DNA of 64,000 nt, from contig NW_017803490.1 in the NCBI RefSeq assembly GCF_001625305.1, positions 532,049 to 596,048 of the forward strand, read 5' to 3'. Positions 33,041 through 43,710 of the stretch are shown piece after piece; within the stretch, counting starts at the first letter, position 1; each line of letters opens with the position of its first letter. A program made the position numbers and the translations under genes. The notes under the pieces were generated by a model. The model ran no database searches. It worked only from the letters and a program-made list of their open reading frames with translations, and was not told the DNA's origin. This DNA comes from Branchiostoma belcheri. Taxonomy: Eukaryota; Chordata; Leptocardii; Amphioxiformes; Branchiostomatidae.

Positions 33041-36000
33041 TCACCATCGTGCCAGTAGATCTCCTGTGTTGACGCGAGGCCTGGGCAGGTCCCCAAACAT
33101 CTGAGTCCCGTCCTCCTGTATGCTCATAGCCAGAGCCTTCATACTGGCCACCATCTGTTCTGGGTCTTGTATGGAGCTCTGCAATCAACATAACAAAGAT
33201 CATCAGGTCAGGGTACCATTGAAATCTCACAAACATGCAAATGAGGTGATTTCTAATGCAGATCGCGCATACTCCCAAGTGATATAAGACACCAACCTAT
33301 ATATAAATTTAGTTATTCATGAGTTTCCCATCCCCAGGATGCATTGCAAATCCTGGGTGGTAAACCTCATTTGCATAGGACAGGAAGGCATCGGAATGAT
33401 CCTGGTGACGTTAAACAGCTTGTTTTTCAGTGTGTTTTGAGGTGAAGGGGCATTTTATGCTCAACATTAATTAAATTACTATGGGTCTGACAGCAAATAG
33501 AGAATCTGTGTATTTGTGTTCTTTTTAACATGGAACATGTGGTTTGTAACGTTACAGCATCAGTATAGCGTTACCACTATAACGTTACAAACCACATATT
33601 GCAAAAAATTGAAATGGATCTGTTAGGCCACACCAATTGAATTTGTTGGTTTGCCTCTTCATTTTTTTCTGATTTGCAAAAAAAAAAAGATTCTGGTCCT
33701 GAATCAACTCAAACATGTTCATATTTTGCCCCCAACAGTTGAGGAAAGTCCTTTTCTTCCTAGTTGTTACAGTTTTTCCGTCTATAAATGCAGTGGTTTC
33801 ATTAACAGTTAAAAATTCATTGTTCAAATATCAACCCAGCCTTTTGTGTTAACTTCATGGCTCCTAGCATTTGGGGCTATAATAGAATGCCTAGACCTGT
33901 TCTTAATTTTTTTTTCCGCTCTGTCGCTTCAAATTATTTCTGAACAAATCCGAGAACCAACAAATTGAATTAGTATGGCCTTACCGAGAAGCCTGTTGTG
34001 TCCTCCTCCTGTACGTGAGCTATCCTGGCTCGCGTCATGAAGGGCATGTCTACAGGCAGGGACGAGGCGTACAGCTTGTGTTCCAGCTCAGGGACTGACG
34101 ACAGTTCAGACACGGTCGGGTAGGAGTCTTCCACTGGAAGGAAACAAGACAGACTTGTCAACAAGACTGGGAATGAAAACATACATTGCCATGGCAACGG
34201 TGGCTGCTGTTAGGGTTATTGTTTGCATGGCACTGCCATCATTTCATGATTTTGAGGAAGACTTCGTACCTGTTAAGTCTAGACAGATACAGTGCATTCC
34301 TCCCCTGAGTGTATAGTGAACGAGCCCCGGGGTCACAGAAAGTAGGGCCATCCGGGGCAGAGAGGTCTTCCCAAGGGTTTCCAGGAATGTGGGCATAGAT
34401 GTGGGTCAGAGACATGCCTGTGGATTATTCCATTCCTGTGGACAAAATACCTGTACCATCCTAGAATTCTTGCAAACTGCACACAATACTGTTCCATTAG
34501 GCTCCTCCCGAGACGTCGTCAAAAACACAAGAAAGAACATCCCATTCTTTGTATAACTAGTAAACCACCTTTAGACATAAAACACCAGTCTGTAAAGTGT
34601 AAGTACAATACGCGTAAGACCAGTCTGTAAGATTCACTCACACAAGGAATGACCCCTACTCTTTCAATAAGTGAAGTAGGATTTTATAAGCTCGAGGATT
34701 TTATAACCTCTGTCTTTACATCCCAATCTCTAACCAAAGCTGGGGGTACTCATTTTCACCTGAGTGGAGTGAGAAAATAGATGTCAAGTACCTTCCCAAG
34801 AGATTGCAAGGGATTTGAACCCGGAACCTTTAGATTCTAAGTCAACAGACTTACCATCCATTCTCAGAGATGTACCAGCTGCAGCTCTGGTCATTTCCAC
34901 TGGTGCTGTAGGCTGTGGTGTGATGTCATCCACTTCAAACAATACTGTACAACACAAATAAAGGGTTAATAACATTTCAACTATGTTTAAAGTTAAAACT
35001 TTTGGTCCAACACAAAGAAGTTCTCTCACCTAGAGCTTTCGACACTGTAAGGATTTTAGACCCTGAACAAGACTTAGTCTATTTCTTGAGAGGGGTGAAG
35101 GAAGCCATATACATCAGGGCCAAGTGTTGGCGTCACACTTCAAAGAAGCCACGTGACAAGCTTCACTGGGTCAGTCTACTGAGGAAGATCAAAGTGACTG
35201 GTCGAAAGCTCTAGGTGAGAGGATTTTTTGTGTTGGATCTTAAGTTTTAACTTGAAACATGTAACTACCAACACAGATAAACTTTCATGATAACATATCA
35301 ACTATGTTTCATGCAGAGGCATATGTGCAGATGGTACTACATGGTTTAAGAATGTACATGTACTACATGGTTTAAGAATACTGCTTTCTTTTTTAATAGA
35401 ATATGTATACATGTATGTCTTTCAAAATTAGTGTTTTTAAGAACATTACATTGCTGTTGAGACTGCAAATTTAGTTCAAAATATTGAATTTCAACCACAC
35501 CAAAGAAACGTTACCCTAACCGTGCAGAAAAAAAAAATTAGTAGTATCCCATAATCAAAATCAAGGCTGAATCTTACTGTCTGCATCTGTGTTTGTACTG
35601 GAAGCCCAGGATAGCCGCTCTGCATAGTCAGGAGTGGGTTTACTACGTCTGACCTGTAAAGAACAACAACATACATGTAAATGTTTGGGACTAGACATGT
35701 ACATGTAAAGGCTATTGCCACTTTTAAAAAAAGCCTTGAATCTAAAGAGATCTAGTATTGCATGTTTGTAATTCCTGAGGAATGCACATTTTAGGTATCC
35801 CGGTCTTAAAGCTATTTTTGAGAAAGCCTTGAAATACCCAGTGTAAGGCCTTCGAATACACAATGCAATTTTTTGAATTTACGTTACACATTGTAGAGCA
35901 GGATACTACATACATTGCGTGTTGGAGATTAGGCACTTAACTGCTGATACTGGTACATACACTGTATATATATTCATGTTGGAGACTAAGGCCACACCAA

Positions 36001-39000
36001 TTTATTTCCTTGGTTAACGGATTCGCCGCTTCGTTTTTTGCCAAAATGAAATAAAAATAAAAACAGAACAAAAATCCATACTCTCGGGTCCCGAATTGGG
36101 GGCCCCAAAATCCACCCGGTACGTTGTAATTTTTCAAAATTTGGGCATAGTTAACAGCATTAAAAATACATTGCTTTAAGGCAGAAACATTTTTCTGAGT
36201 GCAATTTGTTTGGAAAGCTAGGTTGCCTCTTCAAAAGTTCGTCAAATTCTTTTGATATAGAACTCGCCCCCCACCCCCTTTGCACATGTCATCATTTTTG
36301 TCACCATTCATGGGACAAAACTTCACTGACGACAAACGTACGGCAGATTTACTGAGTCATCGTGCCTGTAACAACATATCATCTCCCTTTAAGATATATA
36401 TTATATTTTGAAACACGTATTGTGTCGCAAACGTGCTAGTAAAGGGCGTTAAAAGTGATCGGCCCAACGTATAAACTCGGCCTGGGCGGCACATTCACAC
36501 ACCTTCAAAACGATCTATTTTCCAGGGAATATGTAAAAATAACACGACATAACAATGTATTCTGGCATCACAAACTGTATTACTCTCAAAAAGTACAAAA
36601 TCCTACCACAAACATGGGAATTTGGCAAAGTAAAAAGTCCTCCATGCACATGCACGTATGTCCATTCACTAAAGCAACTTTTTCTCACGGTCGGAAGAGT
36701 CCACTTCGAGTAGGGGGAAACAGGTCCTTTTAATTATAGAAGTTACTCTGTGAAAAATACTACATGTGCTTGTGGCATTCTAACAATGTCACATCTTATT
36801 TAGATACCTATAAACAGGAGTACAATTGCAAATAATGCATTAATTATTATATCTAAATTTTTGAATAAAATGGTTCCCCCTACAAATAAAAAATCCCCAT
36901 ACATCAATGACTTTATAGTGAAACCCTAGACCATTGAATTTGTGGCAACTTGAAGAGTGTGTCAATGTGGCTATTTGTTTGAATTTTGGCTATGTATAAT
37001 GTAGCTGTAGCATACCTAAAGTGTATAATGGGAAATATAAAATGGATACTACCGGTAGTATTTGGGAATTGGGGAAAGATAAAAAAAGAAATAAAATTCT
37101 TTTGACAATAACTTTTAAACATTCCTGGAAATTTGTCTAAAACATATATTTAGGATATTGTAAATTTCAAGCTCTAAATAACTTCCATATCAGCCAGACA
37201 CAATAGAATGCCCAGCCCAGTGGTAAGCTGTGTTCCCTCAACTCTAAGAAAACAATGGGATCTGAACAGAGCTCCCTGATTTCAACCACTCTTTGGAACT
37301 TTGAAAGATGAATAAAAGTGAAACCAGTTGGATCGGAGTCTTGTCAACTGACAGTTTGTTGTTCGTACAGTAAAGATGTGTATCTTGCAAAATAATACGA
37401 ATAATTGTAAAGGGATGTAAAAGAAGTTGCTCATGTAGTAATGGTCCTTTCAGTTCAATAAGTGTCCAATATAATGCCTTATATCATTTTGTAACTTAAC
37501 TTAATGGATTGCTTACTACATGGCTGTATGGCAGGTGGTCTCAAATTTTTATTTTTATTTTTTTTTCGCCCGCCCGCTCCATTTTTTTTCTTGAAAAATC
37601 CGTTAACCAAGAAATTAAATTGGTGTGGCCTAAGTCTTGGTAATAAGTACACGCTTTATTTCATGACACTGCCCTCCTTAAAATAGAAAAAGGACAGAGA
37701 CATATATAACATACACTGTACCTGTGGTTTCCTGACTGCACCAGGGACTTTAAACACTGGAGGCCTGTGGGGCTTGACAGTGGTCTTCTGAGCACTGGTT
37801 TCTGTAGATAAAAATATTGTCACTGAGGAATGGTCATAATGTCACATTTCCCTTTGCAAGAACCAAATGACTGCAACAGTCTCTCCTGTATTTCGCCATT
37901 AGACTTTATTTTTTAACAAACAACTCACCTTTTGGGTTTTCAATCTACACTGTACCTTGCATAACTAGACCCAAAGCAACATTGTGTATATTTTAATAAC
38001 TTTGTATGTGTCTTTGTATATACTTTATTTAGATATACTGTTTCTTAATATTGATGTGTAAAAATATGACAAATTGTGCCCAATTCAGGAGGATGCAGTT
38101 GTACTCCCCCCTGCTGATGTACATTTTGTACATTTGGGAAAGGAATGAGCAATAAAGTGATTATATTGTCAACATTTGACTCTTTCAGTCATTAACAAGT
38201 CTATCACACACACATCACATCTTCACACAACAAGGCCTAGGGAAAAAAAAGTGTTTCCTGTTTCAGTCCTGAAAAATTAGGGTTGGTAGGTAGGGATTAT
38301 CCTTTTTTTTCTTTTTCTTTTCAAACCTAAGTAATATCTACATAATTACTCACCAGAAGGTGCTACCTTCTGTGTGCTAGGCTCAGCAGTAGTCTGGCTC
38401 TCAGGCTCTTTGGGAGGCAGGTCTGGGCCAGACTCTGGCTGCACGGCTGTGGCTGTCAGCCGGGCTTCAAGCTTTCTCTGACCAACAGCATGCAGGATGC
38501 TAAAAGACAATAATTGAGACATTTGTAACATTTTTCAAAAGACTGCACCATTAGGCCACACAAACACACAAAAACAACATGCACCATTAGGCCACACCAA
38601 TTTAATGTGTTGGTTCTCTGATTCGCCTCTTCATTTTTTTTTGTTGATTTGCAAAAAAAAAGGTTCTGGTTCTGAATCAACTAAAAATGCTAATATTTTG
38701 CAACCAACAGTTGAGGAAAGTCATTTTCTTCCTAGTTCCTACAGTTTTTCCTTCTATCAATACAGTGGTTTGATTAACAGTTCAAAATCCATTGTTTAAA
38801 TAATAACCAAGCCTTTTGTGTTGACTTCATGGCTCCTATTGTAGCATTTGGGGCTATAATAGGATGGCTAGACCTGTTTTTTTCACCCTGTCACTTTTAC
38901 ATGTACCCACATATCTTTTCTGAAAAAATCTGAGAACCAACAAATTAAATTAGTGTGGCCTTACAAAGTATAAAAGTGTCAAATCCAGGCCTACCGGAGA

Positions 39001-40461
39001 AGCCGAGTTTCATCCTCCACTGCTCTTCTTTCCAACTCTTCATAGAGTCTTTGTTGCTCTTCAGTTACCCGCCTAGTTGACAGAACATAGCATTTATTTA
39101 TTAATAAACACATGTAAACACCCTGTTCTTTGCACTGAACTAGCACACACATTTTAACACATCTGTCTGTGGTGTTGAACAACGTATGAACACCATCCAC
39201 ACACAGGTAAACATGCCTGTCCATGGTGCTGAACACTATCCACACACAGGTGAACATGCCTGTCCTTGGTGCTGAACACTATCCACACACAGGTAAACAC
39301 GCCTGTCCTTGGTGCTGAACACCATCCACACACAGGTAAACATGCCTGTCCTTGGTGCTGAACACTGTCCACACACAGGTAAACATGCCTGTCCTTGGTG
39401 CTGAACACTGTCGACACACAGGTGAACATGCCTGTCCTTGATCCACACACAGGTGAACATGCCTGTCCTTGGTGCTGAACACCATCCACACATCCATACA
39501 CTTTTTTACACTTACAGAGTATGAGTAAACAGTTTGACTAACCTGATGACCTCTTCCATCCTTGCCTTCTGTTGCTGAAGGTACTGAGAAAGCCTCCGAT
39601 GAACTTCCTGCCGGTCTACAGAACAACTGTCTGAACAACAGAAACAAACACCATCACTTCAAATGTATCAGAATCTTAAAATGAAACAGCTCAAAGAAAT
39701 TGATCTACAAATGTTGTTTGTATTAACTGTACACTTGGGTACAAGAAATGCAGTTGTATAGGTGTCATATTCCCTTCAGTTTAAGTTGAATAGCAAAGTT
39801 CTTTGATCACAATCATGTATTTTTTACGAGCCGACGTTTCGATGATCTTCATCAGGGCAATTCTGACTGGTTTACTGTGCACTGACACTAGATGTTACTT
39901 GATAGTGCACTACAGGTGTTACATAGTTCACAGTGCACTGTTACTTGGTTCACAGTGCACTTAAGCTAGTTTTTACCAAGTAACCAAGTACTAACAGTGA
40001 CCAGTAACCAAGAACCAAGTAACAGTGCACTGTGAACCATGTAACACCTTTAGTGCACTATGCATCAAGTAACATCTAGCGTCAGTGCACAGCAAACCAG
40101 TCGGAATTGCCCTGATGAAGATGACAGAAGGTCATTAAAACGTTGGCTCATAAAAAATAAATGGTTGTGATCAAAGAACTTTGCTATTCATTCATTTACC
40201 AACCTGATGAAATTATTTACGAGTTTAAGTTGAGTTTTACCTAAGACTTCTGAAGGGGTGGGTTTGGACATTCCATCTGACTCAGTTGTGTGCAAGTCCT
40301 CCCAGTCAGCACCTGATAGAACCAGCTGAAAGGCAGGTGAAACGTCTGCAGCCTGGTCACCTGCTGTGGGAGGTGTCGAGGATGTCTGCAAAACAAAAGA
40401 TTTTGTCATGAAAAAGAAAGAAAGAAGGAAGGAAGGAAGGAAGAAAGAAAGAGAGAGAGAA

Positions 40462-40506
<45 letters not shown>

Positions 40507-40573
40507 AAGAGAAAGAAAGATAGAAAAAGAAAGATGGAAATAAAGAAAGAGAGAGAAAGAGAGAGAAAGAGAG

Positions 40574-40648
<75 letters not shown>

Positions 40649-41397
40649 AAAATTGGACAGCAAATTTGACCATCTATGGCCAGCTAACTCCCCTGGCCAG
40701 TTACAGTCCATTCTAGGCCGATTTCTACTTTTTATTCAGCCTGCAAAGGAGTCTGGTGGAGACTATAGACAACTACAGAGTCCTCCTCAATGAAGTGGCA
40801 TGATAATTTACGCAGTCATGTCTATCTTATTTGCATACTTGGGACAACTTAATGAGGCTTTCATTCCTCACCTGCATCTTCCTATTGACTAGAACAGCCC
40901 CAGTGCTCTTGTCCTCCCTACAGGCATGAGTCTTCAGTCCACAGTTCAGACACTGCTGCACCTTCCATTCACCTGATGTTGTCTCCTCAGTTAAACATGG
41001 GTATTTCTACAAGTCAAAAATATGTGATATAACGTTACATGTAACAGCAATGAAGGACATTATATATGTGGTGGTCATGGTCACATTGGCCAGGTGGTCA
41101 CCTTGAACAGGTTGCTTAATTCTTTTGTCAATGGGAAAAAATTTGGGGACCGAGAAAAAGCCAGGTGGCCAGTTTGAAGAGGTGGTCACCTTGGCAGGTT
41201 TGACTGTATACCGGTAGTATCCTACTTACCACAGTGACCCCCTCTAGTCCCAGTGTTGCCTGTGCAGCCTCCCCTGGTGTGAAGAGGTCGGTGTGTACAT
41301 GTGGGGGTGACATCTGGGGCTCTGAGACGTCGGCGGTTTCAAGTTGGGACTCCCGAATCTCCACTGAGACATTCAGACATCTACAGGTCAGCCGCAT
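33041..41397 (-). CDS. AKT1S1: PRAS40 (proline-rich AKT1 substrate 1; Drosophila Lobe type) orthologue
   Basis: Eleven exons, consistent phase, GT-AG: 41397-41230, 41006-40872, 40385-40241, 39630-39543, 39072-38995, 38499-38354, 37801-37722, 35653-35578, 34944-34855, 34133-33985, 33178-33041; 430 aa. PRAS40 is an mTORC1 (Raptor-binding) inhibitor relieved by AKT phosphorylation. The C-terminus matches it: YASSLPVDMPF (about 359-369), MVASMKALAMS, and FGDLPRPRVNT (413-423), where RPRVNT gives an RxRxxT AKT site at Thr423 aligned with human Thr246. Exon 9 begins ILFEVDDI, a good TOS (Raptor-docking) motif at 308-312. The N-terminus is much longer than in mammals: CxC (5, 7), Cys60, CxxC (75, 78), His83, Cys85 suggest a metal-binding module, and residues about 153-205 form a charged coiled coil (LSQYLQQQKARMEEVIRRV). 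I do not recognise that module. The orthology is firm from the C-terminus; the start codon is the first ATG of the exon and is reasonable. Confidence 0.85.
33626..33980. mobile_element. PIF/Harbinger-like MITE, family C, copy 4, abutting a PRAS40 splice donor
   Basis: GGCCACACCAATTGAATTTG at the left; right end AATTAGTATGGCC; TTA on both sides (33623-33625 and 33981-33983). Read on the minus strand, the TAA duplication plus the MITE GG complete the donor GTAAGG of exon 10 (exon edge 33985). Confidence 0.85.
34160..34530. repeat. Second copy of the unclassified repeat found at 28375
   Basis: Shares its outer parts with 28375-28590. A central block of about 150 bp is unique to this copy. It lies in a PRAS40 intron. 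Confidence 0.65.
34741..34855 (-). mobile_element. tRNA-derived SINE, family 1, abutting the donor of PRAS40 exon 9
   Basis: On the minus strand the sequence following the exon edge reads GTAAGTCTGTTGACTTAGAA, then the B-box-like GGGTTCAAATCC, then TCTTGGGAAGGTACTTGACA and TTTCTCACTCCACTCAGGTG, the family 1 body. The SINE head seems to start at or just before the donor. Confidence 0.6.
34985..35293 (+). mobile_element. Penelope-derived hairpin with GIY-YIG fragment and hammerhead-like core
   Basis: The left arm contains CTCACCTAGAGCTTTCGAC, cut short. The interior plus strand reads VRILDPEQDL..FLRGVKEAIYIRAK, a Penelope GIY-YIG tail fragment in the same register as the 21.9-kb element. The right arm (about 35178-35214) gives CTGAGGA, GATC../..GGTC hairpin, GAAA, GCTC, then TAG pairing with CTA as stem I. 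The tail TAACTACCAACACAGAT is present. Near-identical flanks, TAACATTTCAACTATGTTT and TAACATATCAACTATGTTT, suggest a target duplication of about 19 bp. Confidence 0.65.
35989..36075 (+). mobile_element. Truncated family C MITE (left end)
   Basis: GGCCACACCAATTTATTTCC through AAAATAAAAACAGA, then unrelated sequence. Confidence 0.6.
36080..37550. other. PRAS40 intron sequence, no feature recognised
   Basis: No exon supported by splice sites and no repeat family identified. The small ORF near 36455 has no recognisable content. Confidence 0.4.
37553..37630. mobile_element. Truncated family C MITE (right end)
   Basis: TCGCCCGCCCGCTCCATTTT through AATTGGTGTGGCC, followed by TAA. It could be the other half of a disrupted copy. 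Confidence 0.6.
38590..38960. mobile_element. PIF/Harbinger-like MITE, family C, copy 5
   Basis: GGCCACACCAATTTAATGTG at the left; TTAAATTAGTGTGGCC at the right; TTA on both sides. It ends 34 bp from the donor of PRAS40 exon 5. Confidence 0.8.
39170..39495 (-). repeat. Minisatellite, about 45-bp unit, in a PRAS40 intron
   Basis: About eight units of the form CACACAGGTRAACATGCCTG then TCCTTGGTGCTGAACAC.ATC. A 30-bp shortened unit is present near 39440. Open frames in it (CVDSVQHQGQACLPVCG) are repeat artefacts. Confidence 0.9.
39791..40225. mobile_element. Large Penelope-type hairpin with hammerhead-like cores
   Basis: Arms AGCAAAGTTCTTTGATCACA and TTGTGATCAAAGAACTTTGC continue through GCCGACGTTTCGATGATCTT / GTTGGCTCAT and a long GTGCACT-rich stem. 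Right tail ACCAACCTGATGAAATTATT, as at 14710. The minus strand at about 39832-39856 has CTGATGA, short hairpin, CGAAA, CGTC; the plus strand at about 40110-40145 has CTGATGA, GATGAC/GGTCAT, then a decayed AAAACG. It inserts next to PRAS40 exon 3. Confidence 0.6.
40410..40650. repeat. (GAAA)n/(GA)n purine microsatellite
   Basis: Long purine tract on the plus strand within a PRAS40 intron. The lysine/glutamate- or phenylalanine/leucine-rich ORFs across it are artefacts. Confidence 0.95.
40670..40780. mobile_element. Half copy of the 9-bp-TSD foldback family
   Basis: GGCCGATTTCTACTTTTTAT then TCAGCCTGCAAAGGAGTCTG matches the right arm of the 11634 element, and the preceding GGCCAGCTAACTCCCCTGGC matches its loop. 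The left arm is missing; the purine microsatellite begins where it should be. Confidence 0.65.
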
Positions 41398-41459
41398 GGT
41401 GATGCCTGTTCACTGTAACCTACACATGCCAGATACAAAACAAGAAGAAATTTAAGATT

Positions 41460-41890
41460 TCATACATCTGGGTAGTGCTGTATATCTAAACCCACATTTA
41501 GGTTCAGGTCTGGATTCAAGTCCAGAGGTTTAGGTTCAGTTCCGGACTCGTAAGTCTAGACCTAAACCCATGGCATATGTAACATTGGGGGGTTATAAGT
41601 GCTACCAACTGAGCCGGCCGATGGGTCTAGACCTTTTCGGCCGAGCAGTTAGAGCACCTGGTTATGAAGCTCTGGTGCCCAGGAGGTCGTGGGTTCGAAC
41701 CCCGGCCCGCGGGAGCAGAAGGTTTTTACTGGGTCCTCCTGTTTCTTACACATATACAAAATTGCATGTTGGCAACCTTGCAATGTTGTATGGGCAAAAA
41801 TGTGGCCGCATAACATGGAGGCCGACACTTGACGATGCCCAATGGCAAAATTATGTTTTCTTCATTTTGCAGCACAGATTTTGCAATGTA
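41460..41890 (+). repeat. Dispersed repeat with a SINE inserted in it
   Basis: Blocks AAACCCACATTTAGGTTCAG, TTCAGTTCCGGACTCGTAAG, AAAATTGCATGTTGGCAAC and CATAACATGGAGGCCGACAC also occur uninterrupted at 47608-47840, with a fragment near 50055. Confidence 0.75.
41577..41751 (+). mobile_element. tRNA-derived SINE, family 2, copy 2
   Basis: Contains CAGTTAGAGCACCTGGTTAT, GTGGGTTCGAACCCCGGCCC and CTCCTGTTTCTTACAC. It is bounded by a CATAT/ACATAT-type flank; the uninterrupted repeat at 47608 shows the empty site. Confidence 0.75.
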
Positions 41891-42229
41891 TGGAAGGGTT
41901 AAGGTGGTTTCATTTGGCCAGTTTGGTGAATTTGGGCTGAAATTCTTGTTTTGTTTGTTTTGGGAAATCCTTCTGTTTGCCCAATAATTGTCTTCGTCAG
42001 AAGGACTATGAAATTGTCTCGCCGGAGTTTGGGGAACTGCGGATTTTGCGATATAACTCTGGAAGGCATGATTCGACGTCCATGATTTTTGGCAGGCAGA
42101 TTACCGCTGTTAAGGCCAAAGTCAAGTACAAGTTTCGGCTTCGTGGGGGGTCCGTGCGTCATGTTAGTGCACCTTTTGTTTTGTGGCTTGTTAGCAAGAT
42201 AACTCAAGTATTTGTGAAATGTTGATTAT

Positions 42230-43310
42230 AATTCTTGGTGTGGTGCTTACTATTGTCGGGACCAAGGTTAAGTTCGTTACTGAGCTTCGTAGGGGGTTTC
42301 GTTGTGACTACAGGGGGCATTTTGTTAATTTTTCTTGTGAGCAGGATAACTTTTGAATGTGTGGATGGAAGTTAATGAAATTTGATAGGCATGTTACTGT
42401 CGTGGTCTCCAAGATTGAGTTCAAAGATGAGAGTCGTGGAGGTCGTTATGTCCCCGTAATAGGACCTTTTGTGTTTAGAAATCCCCCACCTACATCTGCT
42501 TGGAGACAGCCGACAGCTGGATATAGCGGGGGAACCCCATAATGGGATGGGATCAAATGACGTTACATTGAGGGATTGTGCTATAACTTCAGCAGGGGGA
42601 GGATAGGTTGGACATATGTCAGGTTATTTTCTTCGGCCACACCAAGTAATTGCTATGGATGACCTCCACTGGAGACCTTAAATCTAATTACCTTAAATTT
42701 GAGGCAAGCGCGCAATAAAAACACGAAGGGCCGAAAAATGAGATGCCTAGATTTGGAATATACTAACTGTAGAAGTACAAATGTTAGGACACAAAGAACA
42801 CAAGAAACAGGTCTTCTATTTGTCATACAGCTAAATTAACAAAACAGCAGTAGTCACCTGTTCTGATTCTTTCCTTTATAACATCTTCTCTTATTATATT
42901 TTGCGGTGCTGTCGTGACACTTTCAACACAGTAAGAATTTCTTGAACGTTTTTTTTCAGTAACAGTCCAAACTCAAATAACGTGGGGGGGGGGGCTAACA
43001 CGGGTGACGACGCATCTGTATAATCTGCGGCAAACCGTTTCAGGGTGTTCTGTACCATAAAAATAGTACAGAGATTCTTTTGTTCTTTAGACCAAATTGA
43101 TTATTAAAAAGAGTGAAGAACATGTTAATTTCTCAAGAACGATGTACCTCTGACGAAGACATGAGATCTCTGACCTCTAGTTTGACATGTAGAAATTATG
43201 CAGATAACGCTCAATGTGACTATACGAAGCCAGCATTTCCTATATTTCTCTTCCCTCTCCTATCCGTGTGCAAAAGTGGACTATTCCAAATCGCCACTCT
43301 AGCAAATGGA
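42230..43310. other. Intergenic, nothing firm recognised
   Basis: A degraded MITE-like stretch begins GGCCACACCAAGTAATTGCT at about 42634 and shares TATGGATGAC with the Harbinger-like families. A poly-G run lies at about 42983. No gene. Confidence 0.4.
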
Positions 43311-43318
43311 CCATTGCT

Positions 43319-43710
43319 ACTCTCCAAGGCAGAGTCTAAAAACACGCCCAAACTAACCCAAACCTNNNNNNNNNNNNNNNNNNNNNNNNNNNNNNNNNNN
43401 NNNNNNNNNNNNNNNNNNNNNNNNNNNNNNNNNNNNNNNNNNNNNNNNNNNNNNNNNNNNNNNNNNNNNNNNNNNNNNNNNNNNNNNNNNNNNNNNNNNN
43501 NNNNNNNNNNNNNNNNNNNNNNNNNNNNNNNCAGAGGTTTGGGTTAGTTTGGGCGTTGTTTTTAGATTTCCTTTAAAAAATTTTTGCACTGTAATTTTTT
43601 TTTTGGTTGAAAGAAAAAATCCAGTTCAAAAAAGAAACCTCAATATTAAAAAAAGGCCTAAAACACGCCAAAAATAAGCCAAAATCCCAACCTCTGCTTG
43701 GAGAGTACAT
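43319..43710. mobile_element. Foldback element containing the assembly gap
   Basis: The gap (43366-43531, N) is bounded by ACACGCCCAAACTAACCC on the left and GGGTTAGTTTGGGCG on the right, which are inverse copies. Outer words CTACTCTCCAAGGCAGAG and CTCTGCTTGGAGAGTAC also face each other. AACACGCCAAAAATAAGCC links it to the element at 14155. Confidence 0.7.

Noticed and set aside
39154..39647. Cysteine-rich repeat protein ORF (CVDSVQHQGQ units)
   Set aside because: It is a 45-bp intronic minisatellite; the same region is a PRAS40 intron with good splice sites on both sides.
40188..40716. ORFs rich in F/L/S or K/E/R over the purine tract
   Set aside because: They are translations of a (GAAA)n microsatellite.
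41977..42542. Two short plus-strand ORFs upstream of PRAS40
   Set aside because: They lack recognisable domains, and splice-consistent neighbours could not be found. The region shares a repeat with 47608.
43113..43589. ORFs reading through the N gap
   Set aside because: They are made of unknown residues and have no support.
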